DNA of 64,000 nt, taken from assembly GCA_037783545.1 (NCBI GenBank), contig JBBELK010000542.1, forward strand, positions 124,001 through 188,000, read 5' to 3'. Below the pieces are notes generated by a model. It was not told the origin of the DNA, did no database searches, and saw nothing but the letters and a program-made list of their open reading frames with translations. A program made the position numbers and the translations under genes. This document shows positions 23,271 through 34,100 of the stretch, piece by piece (position 1 is the stretch's first letter; every line of letters begins with the position of its first letter). The stretch is from Henricia sp. BOLD:AAB3569. Its lineage: Eukaryota; Echinodermata; Asteroidea; Spinulosida; Echinasteridae.

Positions 23271-24090
23271 TATTGACTGCAATGAGGGGCATGGTTAAGA
23301 TTATAGGCCCAAGGTGATCTTGAAGCCATGACTATGCCCCGAGGCGCATAGTCATGGCTTCAAGATCACCGAATGTGTAGATTTTTGTCATGTGATTGGT
23401 TAAAAGTAACGTTACACAGTCATGACGACAGTAGTCCATCCAGTTTCGATTTTGAAGCTGGTCTACGGCGATAATATTCATAATCACCTGACACTTTGGT
23501 AGCATCACCTGACAGTTTTCACTGTTGGCCACTTCTGTTATTTCCTGATGAAGGACTTCATCAGATGGGGCACCGTAGCCGAGCGGTCTAGTGATTCGAA
23601 CTCAATGCTTTGGTCAGTTCTCTAGGTCGTGGGTTCGAATCCGGGTCTGCCCGTGTCCGTGGTGCGTGTGCCCTTGGGCAAGGCACTTTGCCATGAATTG
23701 CCTCTCTCGGAGAGGAGACGGGTGCCACTGAGTGGAACATTATCACCCATTGCAACGACAATGATGGACAGAGACACTATCTTGTGTTTCAAGAGCCATC
23801 AACATGTCGCCCCAACGGCCTGCAAGCTACGGGACATAGATAGATAGATAGATAGACTTCATCATCTACAAGATCAAAACGACTTCGAGATTCTGCCATT
23901 ACCGGCCTGATTAATGTTTACATGAAGCACGCAGCTGCACAGCTATGCTACACATGCGGCACGCGCATTCGGAACCTGGCAAAGACTATGCCCGGGGCAT
24001 AGTCAGAATTCAATAGGCGCGGGGCCTAGCTAATTCAATGGCCCCACTTTTAACCAATCAGATGACAGGAAGATGACACGAGGTATATAA
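23271..24090. mobile_element. MITE family P, copy 1, containing a SINE
   Basis: It starts with TATTGACTGCAATGAGGGGC and a palindrome around CATAGTCATGGCTTC (about 23305-23371). It continues with ATGTGTAGATTTTTGTCAT and ends near 24090 with CCAATCAGATGACAGG and GGTATATAA. Copy 2 is at 52130-52785 and has the same order without the SINE. The ends TATATACC...GGTATATA are inverted in copy 2; in copy 1 part of the left palindrome is deleted. Confidence 0.7.
23564..23854 (+). mobile_element. tRNA-derived SINE with 10-bp target duplication
   Basis: The head has an A-box-like TAGCCGAGCGGTC and a B-box GGTTCGAATCC at about 23632. The body includes CCCTTGGGCAAGGCAC, and the element ends in a (GATA)n tail at 23835-23854. 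GACTTCATCA occurs directly before (23554-23563) and after it (23855-23864), and the empty site is seen in the related element at 52130-52785. This makes the insertion and its length unambiguous. Confidence 0.9.
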
Positions 24091-25838
24091 TTTAAAATGT
24101 GCCTAGAAATATTCAGAGAGTCACTGACTCAAGTCGACTCGAGTCATTCAGGCAAGTGACTAAATTGATTCAAGTCAATTCATTGGATTTGGAAGTTCAG
24201 TTCAGTCTTTTGATGAAAGACTTGAGTCTAGCAGCAAAAGGGGAAAATAGACGCAAAAGTTGTTACTCGAGTCATATATCAGACTTGAGTCCAGACTTGA
24301 ATTATTACGAAGTCGGTGAAACCATTTGCAGCTGTGTCAAACACAAACTTGAACGCATGTAAATTTACTGATGCAAATGTCATGTATAGAAGCTATTTTT
24401 GTTTTGTTTGTTTTTTAGGAAATTCGGATTCCACATCCACTTGTATGCATCGTTTTACTTTATGTTGCCATGCTGAAAGCATGTTCTTGTATTTGGATTC
24501 AATTTCAAGACTTGTTTGTGTAATTTGCTTGCTCCGTCCTCAAAGAGGCATGTACTCTGTCGGTCGCACGTTCTGGTACTTTTTTGACCCGGTGTCATGT
24601 GCCTTTGTATACGGGCATAGCACCGTGACTGGAGTGAAAACAAATTTGTTCATGCTTGGATACGTGTACATGTTGTTTAGAAAACGGCTTTGTTCCACCG
24701 TTGTTTTCACTCCAGCCCTACCGGAAGTGACGTTGCAGCAACCGACAGAATAGAAGCTTGTTTTATTTGGTGTGCCATAGAATACATAGTGGGAGGGCCG
24801 TTAACTTAACTCCAGTCTTGAAGGTACGGACTTTCAAAACATGTAGGTCATGCAATGTTTGCCGAACCTAGCACCTACATTGTATCATTGGACTCGTCAG
24901 CCAACGAATTTTGGCATGGCCATTACACTAATTCATTTATTATGAGCCTTTTAAAAATGTCGTACCTTTCTTGCTATGCTTTAAAATATGTAAAGAATCT
25001 TTTTGTGGTTTAATAATGTAATACAATTGCAGGTTCTAAAAGTGTTAAGCCTTTATAACAATAATAATAAAAAGAAATTCTCATTTGAAGCACATCACTT
25101 TAAGAAAAATCGGCGTGGAGGGAGTTTGGTGTGAACCGTCACACTGAAAAACACAATCACAAAACCCTTTCCGCCCAAGTTTAGGCCATCCTTTTACTCC
25201 AAATTCCACGCTGCTTTTTCTCAAAGCACGTGTGTGTCAAAATTACATGCATCAATGTGTGAAAAGGTTTAGTGTGAATCCAGCTCTAAGGGCATGTTAA
25301 AAATGTTTACTTTGGTGCAGGTATTTTTTTCGTCCAAAGTGGATTAAAATAAAGGATAAAAAAAAAAGCTTTGTAAACAACATAATTCTAAATTGTTTTG
25401 CCCGCTACAGCTTAATGCATTATAAATATTCATAAAGTAGAATTTGTCCTAAGACTCTGCTGATAAAAATTGCAAAGGATCTTTATTTAAAGAGTCCTAC
25501 GTTTCTGAGTATTTGTAGCTGTCCGTGCAATTGAAGGACAAAAATGATTAAATTTGTCTTTTGAATTTGTGTATTGTGCGACAGAGCTTTGGAAAATTAA
25601 AACAGTATCTACATTTCCAAATTGTAAGTCTTGCATTTTTCCCACGTTTGTTTTTGTTGTTCTGCAGGACAAATTGAAAAAAAAATCACTTTACAAAATG
25701 TTATTGTTTCTGTGTTAAGACGCCAAAATACACATCCACAAGATTGCCCGTATCCCGCTATGCACGTAGTAAAGTAGTATAACTAGTCTTGGCAAACCAT
25801 TCTCTGCTGTAGCAAGATGGCCGACATGTTAATCTAAT

Positions 25839-25975
25839 GGACCTGAAGCATAATGACGTCACGGTTTGTTTACATGTGTGCAAATCTAAGGAGGAGTCTG
25901 GGGGTACCAGATGACATAGGGCCATAGGAAAGCACGTATGTACAAACCGTGACGTCATTATGTTTCAGGTTCATT
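25839..25975. repeat. Inverted repeat with two CRE octamers
   Basis: The left arm CCTGAAGCATAATGACGTCA and the right arm TGACGTCATTATGTTTCAGG are reverse complements apart from one base, and continue on the inner side with CGGTTTGT / ACAAACCG. The spacer is about 80 bp. It is probably a short MITE. Confidence 0.65.
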
Positions 25976-26394
25976 TTCACATACCCATTGTCCATGTATA
26001 GAGGTCGGTGAATCGGATCAAACAAGCTTTTTACACGATTGTTTTTAAAATTTATTGCAAACAGTTTTCATGGACGTTTGATCATAAAGAATACAAAAAT
26101 ACACATGGGATTCAATTTCATTGTTTAGCATAATTTACAAAGTACATAAGCACAATATACACCAAAATGCATAGAAGGAAGGGAATAAACTGGTGGGTTA
26201 TTACATACTGCTAAAAATAAAGCGGAACACAGATTGTTTTGGACAACATGGTTTGGAGTGTGAAAACTGAAGCAAGGCACCATGTGACCACTCCCAAAAT
26301 GTACTAAATGTTTAGTACATGTACACCACTTTACTTATATTAGGCCCAAAGTGTTACAAACAATGCGTCTGACTGGAGTGACAAAATCATGTCT

Positions 26395-26620
26395 ATACAC
26401 ATTTCCAATATTATAACCGGGATGGACACTTGTGCTACATTTTTGTCCATCCCAGTTATGTGTTGTGGAAAAACTGTACATATTTTTTTCCCCAGCAAGG
26501 TAGGTTGTCACTTCTTCTTTTTTTCACCTTTTAGGAGCCCAAGTTATCTCTGTAGAACAACTGAAAACATATTTCTTTAATTTTGGGACCCTTTTACAGT
26601 AGAAAATACCTATTTACATT
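26395..26620. mobile_element. Foldback repeat F, degenerate copy 3
   Basis: It contains the palindromic centre (AACCGGGATGGACACTTGTG, about 26415) and the right-arm blocks CCCAAGTTATCTCTGTAGAA and CAACTGAAAAC found in the copies at 7257-7641 and 42357-42723. The outer parts are lost or unrecognisable. Confidence 0.55.
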
Positions 26621-28042
26621 TCTAATTTATAGTTTTGGCATCGTAATCAATTTCACATACACACCACATGTTTATTATAAGTTCCCTTGTAGGTAATTTA
26701 AATTACAAGTACCTGATGTTTAAAAAGTTAAAATGCTTTATACAAATCAATACAAAATTATATTGCTTTTTACTTCATTTTAACTCTAGGAAATACATGT
26801 ATATTAAGAAAAATATAATTTGTTCCACAATTTCTTTGATGCGACTTGAGAACAAGTCGGAAGTTCTTGCCATTATCAAGGACTCTGATTATCAAGATTA
26901 TACCATGGACGGACAAAACAATAGACCGTAACGAATAGCTGCCATCTTGTAGGGCAACTTTTGACATTTAAATTAGTCAACAATGTAAGCACAAAATGTG
27001 CAACCATGGCCCACAATATGGCAGCTATTCAATACGGTCTATTAATATCAATATTCTGTGCTGTACTTTGTATTGTGAGCTGATAACCAGCCATCTTTTA
27101 CTCAGCACTTCCGAGGTGGGTAGACCAAAAAAAACCACAATTTTAATGACTTAGGAAATAATTGAGTAAATTGACCATTGCTCAGACCTTGTGTAAAAAA
27201 ACATACAAGACTGGCTGAAAAGTTTTCTGAAAAAAATCTTCAATTTGTTCACTCGTTAATCTGGGTTCTCCTATTAAATCTTCACTTACTGATACTTGAT
27301 CAGTAATTTTAAGGAAAATAGTAATGGTCAATTCTCAATTCTTACCAAGACTTATAAGATGTATACATCAAATCTCTGCCACACTCGTGGCATTGTCAAA
27401 ATTCACAACTTGTTTTCTTCATGGTGCAACTTTCACTCTGGTAGATAAAAAGTGGGCAAAACTGGGTTGAGAATTTCTACTGAAAACATTCTACACCATC
27501 TCCTAAACAGCTGCAAAAATCACAACAGCTGGGAATAACCCTCCACCCAATACATAGCCCAATTTCATGAAGCTGTTTAGCAGCTGGTCTTATGTTAACG
27601 GAGGCTCTTGCTATTTCATGGAGACTATAACCATAATCACAGTAAAACATTTGCTACCTTCTGAGGCAAAATTTGCTAAAGACAGTGATGCAACAATGCC
27701 CAATTCTAAGCATGCTTAAGCATGTCACGGCCATGAAATAGCAGTAATGTTAGCACAACTTTTCTGCTATAGTAAGCACGTGTTTTTAGCTAATGCTTAA
27801 GCAGCACCATGAAAGTGGTCCCAGGCCTTGGCATCGACCAAGTTGGCCCCGATGCCCCCACAACATATACACTTTCTGAGACCAACTTGCCCAGATGCTG
27901 CCCTACCCTCTTAAATTTAACGAGGCTTGTATGCACACAAATAACCAATACACACTTGGAACAAAGTTGGCCATGGTGTCCCTCCAGTTGGCCTCAGTGC
28001 CCTTTAAAATGTGGACAAAATCAAGACCAAAATGGCCTCCCC

Positions 28043-28048
28043 TTTATT
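28043..28048 (-). terminator. Candidate polyadenylation signal of ANKEF1
   Basis: TTTATT on the plus strand reads AATAAA on the minus strand, about 120 bp beyond the ANKEF1 stop codon. Confidence 0.4.
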
Positions 28049-28168
28049 TTCGTAACGTCGAGGCCTGCCAATCTGTTTCTACTGGGACTGTGCATTTACC
28101 CATCCAAATTGTGCATCCAAAATAGCCACCAAAACTTTGCTGCATAGAAACGGGCAAATTCTTACTGC

Positions 28169-31100
28169 TCAATCGTCGTCATCATCAGAATCCACCCCAC
28201 CCAAAGCCTTAGACGTGGTCATGAAATTCTCCTTGAATGGCATGTTGAAATCGGGGAAATCCACGCCGTGTCCGAACCGCATCCTACGCTGTTCTTTCTT
28301 GACGATAAGCTCACTTGTGTTGGGTACGTTACTCCACGCGAGTAGCGGTATGTACGTGATGTCCTCGTGATGTTCGATGCCGCCTGCCATGGCTGAGGCG
28401 GCGCGTAGGACCGAACCCTTCCTGTCGTGTGAGGTCAAGAGTGGCGAGTCGGCCATCTGCGAGAAAATTTAATCATGTTGAGATAAAATATCAAATGTGA
28501 TGCCGAGCAAGCAAAATTAGTCTGAAGTAGACCCCAGTCAGCTAATATCAGCTGAAAAATCCTGCCAAGTATACTATTATTATTATTATCATTATTTATT
28601 TCCGGTATTCATACCAAGGATTCCTCAATAGTGCTCATTGCACTGTCACTCGTAAGGGTGAGGAAACCCATGAAGAATTAGAATTAGAAATGGCCAGAGA
28701 CACCAGGGAATCCCCTTGCTCTTCACGAAAGAATGCTCTGGGATCTTTAGAGTGCGTTACCATTACCTAACACACTGGACCAACGGCTTTACATCCCTTC
28801 CTAAGGATGGAGCAAGTGTGGTTGAGTGCTTTGCCCAAGGGCACAGGTACCGCAGCCGGATTCGAACCCGCAACCCCAAGTTTTCACCCATGATTGCGAG
28901 TCAATGGCCCTAACCACTCGGCCACGGTACCCCTCAACAACACAAAAAAGAAATGCACACCTAGCTACTGCTATCTGAAATTTTATGAGATATCCGTAAA
29001 AGTTACGAAACACATGTCTGGCAGACCCAACAAACACATGTCTGGCAGAACCGAGAAGGTCACAGGCCCAGACAATTGGTGCAGATGACATTTAGCTCAA
29101 CACCCAACAGTGCCTTACCGTTTGTGTTGTCATTCCGCCTTGAGGTACAGGAGGCACCGAATGGGCCCTAGGGGGTGCCTTCTTTTGTCCGCTCTTTGCT
29201 CGTCCCTTCTTGCCTTTGCCTTTCTTCCCATCCTTGGGCTGTGGCATGCTCTCAAACTTGGCCTGAACGATCTCCAGTACACGGGGATCTGCCCACCACT
29301 TGGCGACGTCCAGCGCATTATCACCTACAAACAGTAAGACAACAAAAGTTTAAATGTGGTTTTTGTTGTTGTAATTGGACATGTTTAAAAGGTGTTTTGT
29401 ACTACAAAAATAAATGATGCCAATGACATGCTAAAGAATCTTTTGACTGGCATTCACATTGCATAATAGGCAAGTATGGTGGCATATGCCAGTGTATAAA
29501 ATAAAGGTAGGTGGTAATCATGTGGTTGGCATAGTGGCTCTTTCCCCATGCACCTTTCACCTCTGGCGTCCCAGAGAGTCTTGGGCATGCATGTGGATTG
29601 AGTTTGCAGACCAATCTGTAGCAATTTAGAGCAAGTTCAGGTGGGCAACTATAGTTAACTAGACTAACCATAGTCGATCTAGATGTCACCCGAACGCTGC
29701 GTGGTTTGACTAGCTAGTCTGACTAGAGGAACCAAGCCCCGGGGGTAGGTTCATTTCTAGTCAGTTGTAACATGTCACTTTTCAAGATGGCGGAATTGTA
29801 AACGCGATTAAAAAAGTGTTAATTTATATCAGAATTAAAGATGAATTAATAACCAATTCTATGGTAGCTTTTGGTGAACGAGTTGAAATGTCTTTAGTAG
29901 AGCTTACGAGGGCAAACATGGGGAAAAAGGCTGCCAACAATTGCTTGTAAGTATTTTTTGTAAACCGTTGACGGCGGCCAGTGCAGACGAATTTGGCCAT
30001 GGTTGAGTAGATTTCGGGTGAAAAACAAACTACGCATGTGCGAAAAAAATCGCAAATTAACTAATGGTTAGTACCCGAACTTGCTCTTAGTTTATTTCAC
30101 AAGTTCTCTAGCTTCTTGCGTTTGAAATTAGCACACAACTCTGAATCCACAGATGTATGATCCACAGATGTATACGATCCACAGATGTGTGACCAACAGA
30201 TATGTTCACTCATTTGGTAAATTTTCCAACAATTCACCTTTTCTGTTTTCCAATGTCACATTACAGCCTTTATCTATAAGAAACTTGACGACGTCAGGAG
30301 CTGAGGCCTGTATCGCTCTCATTAGCGGAGTGCCTCCATTCATTGCCAGTGCGTTGATGTCGGCGTGGCGTGCCACCAAGAGTTTGACTATGTCCAGTTG
30401 GCCTGACAGACAGGCGTGGTGTAATGGTGTCCACTTGAAATTGTCTTGACAGTTGATGCTAGCTCTGCAAAAACAACACATCAAATGAATTAAATGCAAA
30501 CTCAGACCTCCTGCCTCAACCACCGAGTTTAATTACCAAATGGCTGGTTTAAATATCCTACAGTCAAACCTTGTTAATAAGAGGTCCATGGGACTTTGCA
30601 GATTACTTTGTTATTACAGGAACCTTGTATTATCAGGAATGAAACAATGAAGATCAAACGATTGCGACCTGAAATTTTCCTTGTTATACGAATGTTGTAA
30701 AACATCAAAAATATAATGGACATTCTGTGTAGTACCTGGATACCACACGGAATTTCCATTGTATTGAGCTTGTGCGAACCATTTTGAAAGTCAAAATCTC
30801 ATTGGTGTTTTGCTGTGCATCTGCGTTTGAAAAGGCGCAACACAGGCATAATGCATTGTGACGTGGTTCATTTGACTCCCAAAACACAGAAAACACGTGT
30901 GTGTGGTCCGCACAAGCTCAATAGTCGCATTTTAATGAGCCTGGATCAGCTACAGATTGCAAAAACTCAGCCCAGACTGCCCAACATCCGACTATTCGCA
31001 CATATAGTATACAAATAATGAATGTTTATGAGGTGAAAGATGGAATGTTCCATTCAACGAGGCGAAGTCGAGTTGAATGGAACACATTCCACCTTTCGCC

Positions 31101-34100
31101 GAATGAAAATATTCCTCCCATTGCACGAATTAAAACATTCATTATTTGTTTTATATAATGCCTGAGTAGATCCTTGTCATCGTACTTTTGAAAAAATATT
31201 ATTCAGACCCTTGAAATTAATTTCATCGTCCGTCATAAAGTACAAAACCCGCCATGTCGCTTGTGAGTTGTAGTAAAAACGTTTTTGTGTCAGGGGCCGG
31301 TCGCGTTCACTGGTCGCGCTCGCGTCAAACATTCGACACGCACTTCACATACAATACCGTACACGCGCACAGTGGGCGCGGGCGCATTGTGCAATGGAAA
31401 AAACGTATGGAACAACATTGCACGGCAGATGGAACAAAATTGCACGGTATAGTGACGTAGCATTAAATGGATTAAATATTAAACGACACTTGACCTATCG
31501 TCCAATCAGATCACAAGGATCTACCATATGATGTCTCTCAACCCATATTTAGTTATAAACATCATCACTACATTTCCAAAAAGTCCACCACTCACCCATT
31601 TTCCAACAGAAATTTGGTCACCTCCAAGTTCCCGTGCGCACACGCAGCCATCAAAGCCGTTTTGTAGTACTTGTTCTGTGTATTGACGGATCGCCCATGC
31701 GCATAGGCCTGGCGTAGCGAGTCCAAGTCCGTAATTTTAGCGGCATCAGTGATGTTAATGTAAGTCTTTTCTGGACAGTGCAGATACCAAGCCGAATCAT
31801 CCTGGATCGGGTGATCTGGTGGGTGGTCGCGATTGAAACGCCCGGTGTCCGTAAACGGAACATGCCGGTGTATTAGATGTTCAGGTGGCTCGCCGTATTC
31901 TGTCCTAGCGCCCTCTAATCCGACGCAAATCGGCATCGGCACTTTCGTTTTGCCTTTTTTCTTCTTACCCTTCTTGCCACCTTTTTTCTTTTTCTCTTTC
32001 TTCTCAAAAGCCGACATGAGATACGTCTTGTGCACGTATTTCTTGCCGGATAAGAAATCCTGATAGTTGATCACGCCCTCTTTCATTTTGTCATGTAGCA
32101 AAAATATTTCTTTAAAGGATTCTTCCTTGATCGGTGCCTCGAGAGTTACCAAAATGTCATAAAAGTCGTCCCTGGAGAGAACCTCGTTGTCCTCGGGATC
32201 CAAGCTTTGGAATCGATCAAGGAGTTTTGCTTGGTTCGCGTAGCTCCAGTCGTACATTCTGACGGCCCAGGGATCGGCAGGCGCCTTGCCTCCACCTTGG
32301 AGTTTCTTAGAGAGCCGTTCGGCCTTGCGACACTCCTTCATGACGTCCTTGAAACCCTTGTTCTTAGCAACCATCTTCGGGAGGAGGCCGTCGTCATTCT
32401 TTGTGTTAGCTCTGCATCCTTAAAAAGGATAAAACATGGGAACAATATTTTTAAGCAGGAAAATTTGTGATTCTGTGTTTTGTTTTTAGACCTGCAATTT
32501 CACTGCTCAAGGAGCACTGTCATCTGGGTGTTTCAGGTGTTTGTAAAAGGCCCTTCCATTAGAAAATCAAACTGTTTGCAACAAGGCACCAAGGCCATAG
32601 CCACTGTGTGATATTCCTTCCTTGACTTTTAGTTTATCCTAAACTTAACACAATTGCCAAGAAAAATTTAAGACAAAAGCTTTATGGCATTTGTTAATGT
32701 TTAATACAAGAATTCTAAAGGTTAAAGAGCTAATACACACTCGACCTTACTCAACCAACCTGGGGGCAGCCCAATGTCGAGTTCTGAATTTTTAAACCCC
32801 ACATTCGACCCTGAGTTAGTTTCATACTTGTTTTAAGCAAAGCAAGCTTATTTCACCCCGGGGCAGCATAGGGCAAAACCATTCTTGGCAAGTTGATGTG
32901 TCCTTACAAATTTTCAAGTGTGAATAAAAAACTTGTTTTCAACCCCACGTCAACCTGGGTGAAAAGCCCTTAAAGAATTCGAGTTCTCAAAGCCCTTTTT
33001 TTTTTAAAATAAAATGCAATTTAGTGTAAAACGAAGCTAGAAAATGAAACGGTTTTACACAATACTGAGGTGTCAGTCACACACAGTTAGGCAAAATGAC
33101 GACTTTTAGTAAATTTTGTGTCATCAGTATGTACACGTACTAGTGCCGTTTACACGAATATCGCAAGTGTAGTTTTGTTGTCTACATTGATAGCAATGCC
33201 TCGACACTGAAAAACTGATAGCCAAAGGTAAAGATCTTGCGTTTTTGCTAATTGTTGTCATAATCACTAACCATACACACCGAAACCTCACTAATCTTTG
33301 TTATGACATTACAGTGTATGGACTTTGTAAAGTGGCAATCTTAAATTAGGGGGCAATCCCATTGTCACTGAGCATCTATTGTCACAGCATTTAAGTGAAA
33401 AACTTGTCCCCTAAAATGGCCACCAGTGTAAAGGATCTATACCCACCTCTCTGAGACAAGTACTTCAGGCAGTTTGCAAAGCCACCGTCAGCAGTATAAT
33501 GGATCATAGTGTCCCCATTAGTATCCACCAAACTCAGGTCAGCTCCATAGCTGCACAGCAGACGGAGAACGTCAAAGTGACCGTTTTTAGCAGCCATGTG
33601 AGCCGCAGTTCTCTTGTACTTGTCCACTGCGTTTACGGCGCCACCTCTGGCTAGGATTTCCTGGACGACAACTACGCTGCCGCTGCGTGCTGCTTCTATC
33701 AAGGGTGTCTTACAGGTTGTCTGAGGGAAAAAAAATTACGCAAAAAAGTAAAAAAAGGATCAAGAAAAGTCTGTCATGTCAGCACTATTTCTTTGAATGC
33801 TACGAGCCTCGCTACAATCAGGACTCAATTTATTTAGGACTCAATTTATTTTATTGTAAGAACTCTTAAAGATATACAGTCCGTGTGTTTTGGGTGTGGC
33901 ACTGGAAAAATACAGTTTTTCAATTTGATATGATAATTTTCTAGAAACATCAAACTTATTCGTTTTCATATGAGACATCAAAGGAAAAAAATCGACTAAC
34001 ATTTAGTTATCGAACAATTACTGTAAATATTTTAAATTATTTCGGTCCGAAAAAAATTCAAGGCATAGATCTGCCCTGTGTTTGGTCTGCAGCGTCCAAC

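Larger units (their letters stand above)
17336..28168. other. Intergenic region between MEN1 and ANKEF1 (tail to tail)
   Basis: The two genes converge here. I see the MEN1 and ANKEF1 3' regions, AT-rich unique-looking DNA and repeats, but no conserved coding block. Besides items listed separately it holds a GTTTACACTGGTCCCGAGC-type repeat at about 19240-19590 and a repeat at 22737-22935 that matches 45739-45965. There are GACTTGAGTC-rich sequences at 24118-24305 (similar sequence at 62160-62400) and an inverted-end MITE-like unit at about 27572-27830 starting near AATTTCATGAAGCTG. Confidence 0.6.

Noticed and set aside
23564-23650. tRNA gene of the Leu/Ser class
   Set aside because: The boxes are good, but the anticodon region is irregular and the unit is flanked by a target duplication with a GATA tail: it is a SINE.
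33447-33720. ANKEF1 exon 3 ending at the stronger-looking donor GTGGGT
   Set aside because: With the best acceptor (32411) it breaks the reading frame; the donor at 33442 keeps it. The alternative acceptor remains possible and is noted as a finding.
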